NCBI GenBank assembly: GCA_938040915.1
Contig: CALHZE010000119.1
Coordinates: forward strand, 1 to 12,844
Length of the DNA: 12,844 nt
Reading direction: 5' to 3'
Source of the DNA: an uncultured Bacteroidia bacterium
Lineage (GTDB): Bacteria; Bacteroidota; Bacteroidia; Bacteroidales; CAJPTX01
Positions within the stretch are counted from its first letter, which is position 1. Each line of letters begins with the position of its first letter. The notes beneath the pieces were generated by a model, which saw only the letters and a list, made by a program, of their open reading frames with translations, ran no database searches and was not told the origin of the DNA. Made by a program: the position numbers and the translations under genes. Below, piece after piece: positions 1 through 6,593 of the stretch.

Positions 1-73
1 ATTTCAAATCCTCTTTTTAAGAGAGAAACCGAAAGAATAGAATGGGAGAATAAAGGAAGTCGTCTAAAAACAA

Positions 74-91
74 CCCTTTCTAGGGGCTTTT
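74..91 (+). terminator. Weak terminator-like hairpin
   Basis: CCCT at 74-77 can pair with AGGG at 82-85 around a 4-base loop, followed by GC and TTTT at 88-91. The stem is only 4 bp, so this is a weak candidate for the end of a transcript entering from the left. Confidence 0.15.
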
Positions 92-93
92 CT

Positions 94-114
94 GGGTAGT
101 AAAATGACCTACCC
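94..114. promoter_or_regulatory. Inverted repeat GGGTAG-N9-CTACCC
   Basis: GGGTAG at 94-99 and CTACCC at 109-114 are exact reverse complements separated by 9 bases. It ends two bases before the 11-bp repeat array. It lacks a following T-run, so it does not look like an intrinsic terminator; it could be a protein-binding dyad or an RNA hairpin. Function is unknown. Confidence 0.35.
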
Positions 115-116
115 TT

Positions 117-152
117 ACGACGTCATCACGACGTCATCACGACGTCACCACG
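117..152. repeat. 11-bp direct repeats, about 3.3 copies, each with GACGTC
   Basis: The unit ACGACGTCATC occurs at 117-127 and 128-138 exactly, at 139-149 with one change (T to C at the tenth base), and the next three bases (150-152) begin a fourth copy. Each unit contains the palindrome GACGTC (119-124, 130-135, 141-146), so identical palindromes are spaced 11 bp apart, close to one helical turn. This layout is typical of multimeric binding sites for a regulator, but it does not match the TGGG-type direct repeats known for MraZ. Slippage-prone neutral repeats are the alternative. The array lies about 90 bp upstream of the putative rsmH promoter box. Confidence 0.8.
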
Positions 153-242
153 CTACCCTCCTAGGACTCTCACGGGGGCGAGGCAAGGAGATTAAGGAAA
201 ACATAAAGGAAAGATACCTCGCTACATTTTTCGACTTTTCCC

Positions 243-250
243 TACCTTTG
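243..250 (+). promoter_or_regulatory. Candidate -7 box of the rsmH promoter
   Basis: TACCTTTG matches the Bacteroidota -7 consensus TAnnTTTG exactly and ends 16 bases before the rsmH ATG. No TTTG is visible at the usual -33 distance (the bases about 20 upstream read TCGC), so support is partial. The same octamer precedes murE. Confidence 0.35.
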
Positions 251-266
251 TTCCCAACCCTGCGCC

Positions 267-1175
267 ATGGCATACCACGAACCTGTATTATTAGCCCGCT
301 CTGTGGAGCTGCTCGCCATCCGCCCCGAGGGGGTCTATGCAGACCTCACGCTCGGGGGTGGGGGACATACGCGCGCCATCTTACAACAACTCGGTGAGCG
401 AGGACGCCTGCTCTGCTTTGATCGCGATGCTGACGCCTTTACGAATCTACCTCACGACCCGAGAGTAACCCCCGTGCATGCCAATTATGCCCACCTCTGG
501 CGCTGGTTACGCTACCTCGGTCTGAACCACCTTGACGGTGTCTTGATGGACTTGGGGGTCTCTTCCCACCACTTCGACGAACAGGCGCGTGGCTTTTCCT
601 ACCGTCTCGAGGCGCCCCTCGACATGCGGATGAACCAGCAGGGGACGTACACTGCTGCCGAGATCCTAGCTTCCTATCCTGAGGAAAGGCTCGCCGAGCT
701 CTTTTTGCGTTACGGAGAGCTCCGCGCGGCGACGAAGTTAGCCCACACGATCGTCCTCGAGCGCGAGTCACGCCCCATCGCCACCACATCCGAGCTTGTG
801 AACGTGGCGCAAAAGGCTTTGGGGAAGGCTGGGAGCTCGCCCAAACTGTTAGGGTGTATATTTCAGGCACTGCGCATCGAGGTCAATCAAGAGTTGGTGA
901 GCTTGCAACGTCTTTTGCAGCAACTCCCTAGCTGCCTAGCCCCGCAGGGGCGTGTGGTCGTCTTAGCCTACCACTCGCTCGAAGATCATCTGGTGAAGAA
1001 TTTCTTACGCGCTGGCAATTTTGATGGACGCCTCGAGCGCGATGTCTATGGTAATACGCAGCCGCCATTTCGCTTGATTTCTAAAGGAACGGAGCGCGCA
1101 GGAGAGGAAGAGCAGGAAGAGAACTCCCGCGCTCACTCCGTGCGGCTACGCGTTGCAGAACGAACCGATTGCTGA
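267..1175 (+). CDS. rsmH: 16S rRNA m4C1402 methyltransferase RsmH (MraW)
   Basis: RsmH is a cytoplasmic SAM-dependent enzyme that N4-methylates C1402 in the decoding centre of 16S rRNA. The 302-residue length is normal for the family. The N-terminus has the hallmark YHEPVLL at residues 3-9, directly after the ATG, which fixes the start. The SAM-binding loop DLTLGGGGHT lies at residues 26-35, followed by GVLMDLGVSS at 91-100 and PLDMRM at 117-122. Towards the C-terminus are LGCIFQALRIEVN and the family motif YHSLEDH. The helical insert between the Rossmann halves is present. No Shine-Dalgarno is seen before the ATG, which is common in Bacteroidota. It is the first gene of the block; the A of its TGA stop is the first base of the next ATG, suggesting translational coupling. 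Confidence 0.97.
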   Translation: MAYHEPVLLARSVELLAIRPEGVYADLTLGGGGHTRAILQQLGERGRLLCFDRDADAFTNLPHDPRVTPVHANYAHLWRWLRYLGLNHLDGVLMDLGVSSHHFDEQARGFSYRLEAPLDMRMNQQGTYTAAEILASYPEERLAELFLRYGELRAATKLAHTIVLERESRPIATTSELVNVAQKALGKAGSSPKLLGCIFQALRIEVNQELVSLQRLLQQLPSCLAPQGRVVVLAYHSLEDHLVKNFLRAGNFDGRLERDVYGNTQPPFRLISKGTERAGEEEQEENSRAHSVRLRVAERTDC

Positions 1176-1555
1176 TGAACGAAGCTCAACCCAACCAAAC
1201 CCACGCGCCCGAGGAGTCTGTGCCACGCCCCGAGCAAGCCACCGCTGCCCCAAAAGAAAAGAATGAGCAGAAGAGATTTTCCTTCCCTGCCATCGATATC
1301 CAACGGATTGGGATTCTGCTCTGCATCCTAGGGGTGCTCTACATCACCATGCGCAATTACTACTACAAGATCTCCCGTGAAGAACAAAAACTCGTTGAGG
1401 AAGTAAATGAATTGAGCAGTGAGTCTAAAACCCTCTCTGCTGATTTGATGAGCCTGAGCAAAGAGTCTGAAGTTTCTAGGATGGTCAAAGAGCAGCAAAT
1501 CGACCTAGAGGAGTCACGTCGCCCACCTATCCGCATCAAGTATTGCGAACGCTAA
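1175..1555 (+). CDS. ftsL: FtsL-like cell division protein
   Basis: A small bitopic membrane protein of 126 residues, assigned mostly from its architecture and position between rsmH and ftsI. Residues 1-35 are a polar, Pro/Glu/Lys-rich cytoplasmic tail. Residues 45-60 (IGILLCILGVLYITMR) are a single membrane span. Residues about 66-98 are rich in Glu, Lys, Leu and Ser in a heptad-like pattern and probably form a coiled coil. In well-studied bacteria FtsL works with FtsB and FtsQ to activate FtsW-FtsI at the septum. The Bacteroidota version diverges strongly in sequence, so the symbol rests on context. The ATG at 1175 overlaps the rsmH stop (TGATG); a TTG six bases earlier is in frame but less likely. 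Confidence 0.8.
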   Translation: MNEAQPNQTHAPEESVPRPEQATAAPKEKNEQKRFSFPAIDIQRIGILLCILGVLYITMRNYYYKISREEQKLVEEVNELSSESKTLSADLMSLSKESEVSRMVKEQQIDLEESRRPPIRIKYCER

Positions 1556-1560
1556 ATCCC

Positions 1561-3687
1561 ATGTCTCCCACTCCTCCGCAGAAGCTCGCCGCTCTCAGAT
1601 TCTTTCAGGCGCTGTTAATCTTCTTGGTGCTCTTGACCTTTGGGGTCGTGGGGCGCATCCTCTGGATTCAGTATGTGAAGGGAGATGCCCTGCGGAGCGA
1701 AAACAAAGAGGCGGTCTTTTCTGTGCAGCGACTTGAGGCGAGTCGCGGGAATATCCTTGCCGAAGACGGGCGTATCTTAGCCACATCGATGCCGAGCTAT
1801 GAGATTTATATGGATCTTGCGGCAAATGGGATGACCGACTCGCTTTTTCTTGCCAATATTGACGAGCTGGCTCGTTGCCTCGCGCGCTTCTTTGGCGATT
1901 ACCCCGCATCGTGGTATCGTCAAAATCTTGTCGAGGCACGCATACAAAAAATACGGTATCACCCGATCGGGTCGCGTATGGTTAACCATTTTGAGCTAAA
2001 GGAGCTCAAAAACTTCCCGCTCTTTCGCGCACCTAAAGACTCGGGCGGCTTCATCTTCAACCTTAAGCCGAAGCGTCTGCAACCCCTCGGCATTCTCGCA
2101 AGTCGCACCATTGGGGCGCTAAATTCGGGCTCTGGTGTCGGGCTCGAGGGGGCATACAACGAAGAGCTCAAGGGGGAAGGGGGCTCGCGGATTGTGCGGC
2201 GCTTACCAGGTGGGTTGAAAATCCCCATCGGCTCCGAAGACCCGATCCCTGCACGAGACGGCTATGACCTCAAAACGACCATTGATATCAACCTGCAAGA
2301 CGTGGTCTCGCGTGCCTTGCGAGACCAGCTTCGGCACCACGAAGCCGAGCACGGTTCCGTCGTGGTAATGGAGGTTAAGACGGGCGAGATCAAGGCCATC
2401 GCGAACTTGACGCGAACCGAAGGCGGAGACTATTTCGAGGGGTTTAACTATGCCGTCGGAACCAGCTCTGAGCCAGGGAGTACCTTCAAACTTGCCGCGC
2501 TGATCTCCCTTTTGGAAGACGGTAAGGTCTCTTTGGATGACACGGTCGACACGGGGAATGGACAATTCCGAGTCTATGACCAAGTCATCTCCGACACCAA
2601 GCCGGGAGGATATGGGGTCTTGACTGTGCAGCAGATCTGGGAGCTCTCTTCTAACGTCGGGGTCGCCAAGTTGATGATGAAATACTACCAAGGGCATGCC
2701 GACGACTTTGTAGCACACCTTCATGCGATGCACTTAGACCAACCGCTCGGGTTGCCCATCTTGGGCGAGGGACGTCCCTATATCAAATCAACCAAAGATA
2801 CCCTGTGGTCTGGCGTCTCACTCCCCATGATGAGCATCGGCTACGAGGTGCAGCAGACGCCGCTGCAGGTGCTGACTTTTTACAATGCCATCGCTAATGA
2901 CGGTTGTATGGTGCGTCCGCGTTTCGTGCGCGAGCTCCTGTACCACGGGCGTGTCTTGAAACGTTTCAAGAGAGAGGTCATTGACCCCGCTATCTGTTCG
3001 CGCGAAACGATAAAGCAAGTAAAGCAAGTCTTGCAGGGGGTGGTGCAGTCGGGCACGGCGCGCAATCTCCAAACGGCGGTGTATACTATTGCGGGGAAAA
3101 CGGGGACTGCGCAGATCGCGCAAGGAAAAGAGGGTTATCGCAGTGCGGGTAAGACCGATTATCAAGCCTCTTTTGTGGGCTATTTCCCTGCCGATGAGCC
3201 CCGTTATTCGTGTATCGTGGTGGTAAACTCGCCTACCCAGAGTGGCTATTACGGCAACGTGGTGGCGGGGCCGATCTTCCGCGAAATCGCAGAAAAGGTC
3301 TATGCTACACGAAACGAATGGTTTCCGTGGTATGTAGACAACGAAACGGAGAGGCATATCCCATCCACGAAGTCTGGCTATAAGCACGATTTATTGGAAG
3401 CTTTCAATATCCTCGATTTGGATTATGTCGACGAGTCCGGGGGGGCAAAATGGGTCAATACGACCAAGCGGGGCAATCAGATTGTGGTAACCGCCCACCC
3501 GATCGTAGCGGGGTACGTGCCTAACGTGGTGGGCTTCCCCTTGTCTGACGCTCTATTCTTGTTGGAGAATGCGGGGCTTCGGGTCTCCTTCCGCGGTCGA
3601 GGAAGTGTCAGGAGACAGAGCATTGAGCCAGGACGCCCTGTGGTAAAGGGGCGTCGTATCATCTTGGAGATGAGCGTCCCCAATTGA
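1561..3687 (+). CDS. ftsI: Septal penicillin-binding protein FtsI (PBP3-type transpeptidase) with PASTA domain
   Basis: A class B penicillin-binding protein that crosslinks septal peptidoglycan in partnership with FtsW. With the ATG at 1561 it has 708 residues. A short cytoplasmic tail is followed by one membrane span at about residues 15-34. The PBP dimerisation or pedestal domain starts near 45 (EASRGNILAEDGRILA). The transpeptidase domain has all three catalytic motifs: STFK at 307-310 (nucleophile Ser307), SSN at 363-365 and KTGT at 513-516. A C-terminal PASTA domain covers about 652-705 (starting VPNVVGFPLSDA), usual for Bacteroidota FtsI but absent from E. coli FtsI. The start five bases after the ftsL-like stop is preferred over an in-frame TTG at 1543 that would overlap that gene. 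No Shine-Dalgarno is visible. It closes the first gene block. Confidence 0.95.
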   Translation: MSPTPPQKLAALRFFQALLIFLVLLTFGVVGRILWIQYVKGDALRSENKEAVFSVQRLEASRGNILAEDGRILATSMPSYEIYMDLAANGMTDSLFLANIDELARCLARFFGDYPASWYRQNLVEARIQKIRYHPIGSRMVNHFELKELKNFPLFRAPKDSGGFIFNLKPKRLQPLGILASRTIGALNSGSGVGLEGAYNEELKGEGGSRIVRRLPGGLKIPIGSEDPIPARDGYDLKTTIDINLQDVVSRALRDQLRHHEAEHGSVVVMEVKTGEIKAIANLTRTEGGDYFEGFNYAVGTSSEPGSTFKLAALISLLEDGKVSLDDTVDTGNGQFRVYDQVISDTKPGGYGVLTVQQIWELSSNVGVAKLMMKYYQGHADDFVAHLHAMHLDQPLGLPILGEGRPYIKSTKDTLWSGVSLPMMSIGYEVQQTPLQVLTFYNAIANDGCMVRPRFVRELLYHGRVLKRFKREVIDPAICSRETIKQVKQVLQGVVQSGTARNLQTAVYTIAGKTGTAQIAQGKEGYRSAGKTDYQASFVGYFPADEPRYSCIVVVNSPTQSGYYGNVVAGPIFREIAEKVYATRNEWFPWYVDNETERHIPSTKSGYKHDLLEAFNILDLDYVDESGGAKWVNTTKRGNQIVVTAHPIVAGYVPNVVGFPLSDALFLLENAGLRVSFRGRGSVRRQSIEPGRPVVKGRRIILEMSVPN

Positions 3688-3702
3688 CCCTAGGAGCTAA
3701 GG

Positions 3703-3721
3703 GGGCGTCGGTTAACCGCCC
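3703..3721 (+). terminator. Possible GC-rich hairpin after ftsI
   Basis: GGGCG at 3703-3707 pairs with CGCCC at 3717-3721 around a 9-base loop, 15 bases after the ftsI stop, with one more G-T wobble possible. No run of T follows, so it is at best a weak or attenuating terminator. It competes with the palindrome reading of the same bases. Confidence 0.2.
3709..3718. promoter_or_regulatory. Perfect 10-bp palindrome CGGTTAACCG
   Basis: CGGTTAACCG reads the same on both strands and sits 36 bases upstream of the putative -33 element of the murE promoter. It is operator-like in size and symmetry. No regulator is known from this sequence, and chance cannot be excluded. Confidence 0.35.
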
Positions 3722-3754
3722 TAGGCGCGGGGTGTATTGTGCAATCGTTGCGGT

Positions 3755-3786
3755 TTTGCCTTAGCCCTATCAAATCCTTACCTTTG
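3755..3786 (+). promoter_or_regulatory. Bacteroidota-type promoter for murE-murG
   Basis: TTTG at 3755-3758 (-33) and TACCTTTG at 3779-3786 (-7) are separated by 20 bases. Both elements and the spacing agree with the consensus TTTG / TAnnTTTG of the primary sigma factor in Bacteroides. Transcription would begin near 3793, leaving a short leader before the murE ATG at 3810. This is the best promoter match in the window. Confidence 0.6.
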
Positions 3787-3809
3787 TGCTATCAAAACCT
3801 CGTTGGGTG

Positions 3810-5285
3810 ATGGAAGTGGAACTGTATACGCGCCTCACTGATCTCCTCGTGGGGGTCAACCTAGCAAATCGTCGTGGCAAATGCCCTGAAACGGTCGCCG
3901 CCGTTACAGCTGATTCGCGTCGCGTGGTCGTGGGGGGCTGCTTCGTTGCGTTGGTGGGTACAAGTGTCGATGGGCACGACTATATCGATAAGGCTATTGC
4001 GGCGGGCGCAGCTCTCATCGTCCACCAATACGATCTTGCGCACTACGTCGAGGGGGTCGCTTACCTCCAAGTGTCCGACACAGGCGAGGCTTTTGGGGTA
4101 ATAGCGGGTAATCTTTACGGCAACCCAAGCCGTAAGCTAAAATTGGTGGGGGTGACGGGCACGAATGGGAAAACCTCGGTCGCCACCTTCCTTTACCGTC
4201 TCGTGGAGTTGATGGGCGAGCGCGCCGGACTCGTCTCCACGGTTGAGAATCGGGTGCACGACCGCGTCCTCCCAACGCAGTTTACAACCCCCGCGCCGTT
4301 AGAACTGCAAGAGCTTTTAGCACAGATGGTCGCAGCGGGGTGTCGCTATGCGTTTATGGAGGTGAGTTCGCACGCTTTGGCACAACAACGTGTGGCGGGT
4401 GTATACTTTGCCGGTGGTATTTTTACCAACCTAACGCGCGATCACCTCGACTATCACGGTACGGTGCAGGCATACCGCGATGCGAAAAAGCTCTTCTTTG
4501 ACCACCTCCCCCAAGGGAGTTTTGCTCTTTCTAATGCAGACGACCCCAATGGGGCGTTTATGTTGCAAAACTGTAAGGCGCGGAAAGAATATTACTCCCT
4601 CACACGCCTCGCGTATGTGCGCTGCGAGCTCCTGAGTCAGGAACTCGAGGGGATGTTGGTGCGCCTCAACGGGGTTGAGTTACACCTCCCGCTCTTGGGG
4701 CGTTTTAATGCTTACAATATCTCGGCGGTCTACGGTGCGGCGTGTCTGTTGGGCTTTGACCCTGCCGAGGTACAGCGTTTGTTGACACTATTGCGCCCCG
4801 TGCGAGGACGTCTTGAGTATATGCCGATTGCTGGGCGGGTCGGCGTGGTCGACTTTGCGCATACGCCAGACGCTATCGAAAAGGTGCTAGAAACACTCAC
4901 CGACATTTTGCCGCGTGGAGCATCTATCATTGGGGTCATTGGGGCAGGAGGAGACCGCGATCACGGTAAACGCCCGCTGATGGCTGCAGCGGCGGTGAGG
5001 TATTGTGCAAAGCTCATTCTGACTTCTGACAATCCGCGACACGAATCGCCCGACGCTATCATAGAGCAGATGTTTGAGGGGATTCCCAAGGAGGAGCGTG
5101 TGCGGGTGATTCGGAATGCCGATCGGAGAGAGGCGATTCGCACGGCCGTTGCGCTTTCCTCGCCGCGAGACTTTATTTTAGTTGCCGGCAAGGGGCACGA
5201 GGCATATCAGCAAGTCGGGGATGATAAATTGCCCTTTGACGATGTCACAGAGCTTCGCAAGGCGTTGGAGGCGATGTGTGGATAA
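3810..5285 (+). CDS. murE: UDP-MurNAc-tripeptide ligase MurE (diaminopimelate-adding type)
   Basis: MurE uses ATP to add the third, diamino residue to UDP-MurNAc-L-Ala-D-Glu in the cytoplasm. The 491 residues match the usual size. The ATP loop GTNGKT is at 117-122, the lysine expected to be carbamylated is Lys226 in RDAKKLFF, and GKGHE is at 461-465. DNPR at 407-410 is the signature of enzymes that take diaminopimelate rather than lysine; the stereoisomer cannot be told from it. The substrate-binding TTPxP motif reads TTPAP (159-163), where many relatives have Asp or Glu before the last Pro. The ATG at 3810 is preferred because the longer in-frame frame begins with a GTG at 3786 that is the last base of the putative -7 box and would precede the predicted transcript. 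It heads the second block and has no visible Shine-Dalgarno. Confidence 0.95.
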   Translation: MEVELYTRLTDLLVGVNLANRRGKCPETVAAVTADSRRVVVGGCFVALVGTSVDGHDYIDKAIAAGAALIVHQYDLAHYVEGVAYLQVSDTGEAFGVIAGNLYGNPSRKLKLVGVTGTNGKTSVATFLYRLVELMGERAGLVSTVENRVHDRVLPTQFTTPAPLELQELLAQMVAAGCRYAFMEVSSHALAQQRVAGVYFAGGIFTNLTRDHLDYHGTVQAYRDAKKLFFDHLPQGSFALSNADDPNGAFMLQNCKARKEYYSLTRLAYVRCELLSQELEGMLVRLNGVELHLPLLGRFNAYNISAVYGAACLLGFDPAEVQRLLTLLRPVRGRLEYMPIAGRVGVVDFAHTPDAIEKVLETLTDILPRGASIIGVIGAGGDRDHGKRPLMAAAAVRYCAKLILTSDNPRHESPDAIIEQMFEGIPKEERVRVIRNADRREAIRTAVALSSPRDFILVAGKGHEAYQQVGDDKLPFDDVTELRKALEAMCG

Positions 5286-5304
5286 CCGGTAGCAAGAGGG
5301 CGAG

Positions 5305-6573
5305 ATGTTTTACCACCTATATTTACTTTTCGAAGGCTGGGACATCCCTGGGTTAGGGCTGTTGCAGTATCTTTCATTCCGTGCCGGAATGGCCTTTCTT
5401 GTCTCGTTATTGCTCTTGATCCCCTTTGGGCATCGGGTAATACGGCGTTTGCAACGCAACCAAATTGGCGAGGAAATCCGCGACTTGGGGCTGGAAGGGC
5501 AAATGGCCAAGAAGGGGACACCCACTATGGGGGGGCTCTTGATTGTGGCGGCGACGTTGCTCCCGACGTTGCTTTTTGCGAACCTGTCAAATGCCTATCT
5601 GCTGATCATGTTGGTCGCAACCCTCTGGTTGGGGCTTTTGGGTGGGCTTGACGACTACATTAAGGTCTTCAAACACCGTAAGGCGGGGCTTAATGGGTGG
5701 TGTAAGGTTGCGGGGCAAGTCGCGCTCGGGCTCTTTGTAGCCTTGGTATTGTTCTTAAGTCCGGAAACGGGGGTGCGTCCTCAAACAGTTAAGGCGCGAG
5801 TCTCGCAGGAAGAGGTGGTGAAAGACGGTGTCGTGGCGAATGGCGAAGGGGACGGGAGCGAAGTTGCGCCCTCCACATTGCCGGCTCTAGACAAGGCGCT
5901 CACGACGACCATCCCCTTTTTCAAAAACAACGAGTTAGACTATCGTTGGTTAGTGCCCTTCTCGGGCACTCTTGGCGATGTCGTCGCGTGGTTGCTCTTT
6001 GCCGTGGTCGTTGTGCTCATCGTGACCTCGGTCTCTAATGGTGCAAACCTCACCGACGGGCTCGATGGTTTGGCGGCAGGGGTAAGTGTCCCGATCGTGG
6101 CGGTCTTGGGGCTTTTTGCCTATCTGTCGGGGAACGTCATTTATGCCAGTTATCTGAATATCGCGCACATACCCAATGTGGGCGAATTGCTCGTTTATAT
6201 GGGTGCGCTCGTGGGTGCGCTCGTGGGCTTCTTGTGGTATAATGGGTACCCCGCGCGCATCTTTATGGGCGACACGGGGAGCTTGACAGTAGGGGGGGTT
6301 ATCGGGGTCTTTGCTATATTGGTCAGAAAAGAGCTGATGTTGCCTATCTTGTGCGGGGTTTTCTTGGTAGAGAGCCTCTCGGTGATGATGCAAGTGGCTT
6401 ATTTCAAGTATACGCGGCTTCGGTTTGGCGAGGGGCGTCGGATCTTCCTCATGTCGCCACTACACCACCATTACCAAAAGAAGGGAATCCCCGAATCGCG
6501 GATCGTACTCCGTTTCTGGATTGTGGGGTTGCTCCTTGCGGTGCTTACGATTGTAACGCTGAAGGTGCGCTAA
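5305..6573 (+). CDS. mraY: Phospho-N-acetylmuramoyl-pentapeptide transferase MraY
   Basis: MraY is an integral membrane enzyme that transfers phospho-MurNAc-pentapeptide from UDP to undecaprenyl phosphate, making lipid I. Visible motifs: KKGTPTMGG at 69-77, LDDYIKVF with Asp116 and Asp117, NLTDGLDGLAAG from 248, MGDTGSL with Asp323, and HHH at 387-389. About ten hydrophobic segments fit the family topology. At 422 residues it is about 60 longer than the E. coli enzyme. Much of the excess is a polar, acidic stretch at about 154-200 before TIPFFKNN, in what should be the periplasmic loop after the fourth span; enlarged loops here are usual in Bacteroidota. It starts 19 bases after murE; GAGGG at 5296-5300 is a moderate Shine-Dalgarno placed rather close to the ATG. 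Confidence 0.96.
   Translation: MFYHLYLLFEGWDIPGLGLLQYLSFRAGMAFLVSLLLLIPFGHRVIRRLQRNQIGEEIRDLGLEGQMAKKGTPTMGGLLIVAATLLPTLLFANLSNAYLLIMLVATLWLGLLGGLDDYIKVFKHRKAGLNGWCKVAGQVALGLFVALVLFLSPETGVRPQTVKARVSQEEVVKDGVVANGEGDGSEVAPSTLPALDKALTTTIPFFKNNELDYRWLVPFSGTLGDVVAWLLFAVVVVLIVTSVSNGANLTDGLDGLAAGVSVPIVAVLGLFAYLSGNVIYASYLNIAHIPNVGELLVYMGALVGALVGFLWYNGYPARIFMGDTGSLTVGGVIGVFAILVRKELMLPILCGVFLVESLSVMMQVAYFKYTRLRFGEGRRIFLMSPLHHHYQKKGIPESRIVLRFWIVGLLLAVLTIVTLKVR
6201..6227 (+). repeat. 12-bp tandem duplication within mraY
   Basis: GGGTGCGCTCGT is present twice in exact tandem (6201-6212, 6213-6224), followed by GGG. It encodes Gly-Ala-Leu-Val twice within a membrane span. The frame is kept, and the repeat looks like a benign in-frame duplication or chance. 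Confidence 0.8.
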
Positions 6574-6593
6574 TCTGATAAACTAGGTCTGTT

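Larger units (their letters stand above)
1..266. other. Noncoding leader upstream of rsmH
   Basis: This stretch before rsmH holds no gene I can support. Frame 1 is open from the left edge to a TAG at 97-99, but the 32 residues resemble no family I know. Visible structure: a 5-bp-stem hairpin at 11-23 (CTCTT/AAGAG), a weak hairpin at 74-85 (CCCT/AGGG) followed by TTTT at 88-91, a 6-bp-stem dyad at 94-114, three 11-bp direct repeats at 117-149 and a promoter-like TACCTTTG at 243-250. mraZ, which precedes rsmH in many bacteria, is not directly upstream here; whether it lies further left cannot be seen. The region most likely carries the control signals of the first gene block (inference). Confidence 0.6.
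3688..3809. other. Intergenic control region before murE
   Basis: No gene is supported in these 122 bases. They hold a perfect 10-bp palindrome (3709-3718), overlapping a possible GC-rich hairpin (GGGCG at 3703-3707 with CGCCC at 3717-3721) that lacks a T-run. A short hairpin GCAA-TCG-TTG(C) sits at 3741-3751, and a promoter candidate at 3755-3786. CCCTAGG occurs at both 3688-3694 and 3719-3725. The gap splits the otherwise overlapping genes into two transcription blocks. Confidence 0.6.

Noticed and set aside
1..99. Frame open from the left edge to a TAG at 97-99, possibly the tail of an upstream gene such as mraZ
   Set aside because: The 32 residues match no C-terminus I recognise, and an open stretch this short is expected by chance.
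104..397. 97-codon frame starting before rsmH
   Set aside because: It runs through the repeats and overlaps the start of rsmH in another frame; its Arg/His/Pro-rich composition looks like a shadow.
439..870. 143-codon frame on the opposite strand of rsmH
   Set aside because: It lies wholly antisense to a confidently identified gene and shows no domain; typical shadow in G+C-rich coding DNA.
2203..3387. Long antisense frames of 176 and 189 codons opposite ftsI
   Set aside because: They mirror ftsI codon structure and show no recognisable motif, ribosome site or promoter.
160..3725. CCTAGG recurring in noncoding DNA (160-165, 3689-3694, 3720-3725)
   Set aside because: The hexamer also occurs in coding sequence (about 1329 and 12455), and the total is near chance expectation for this length.
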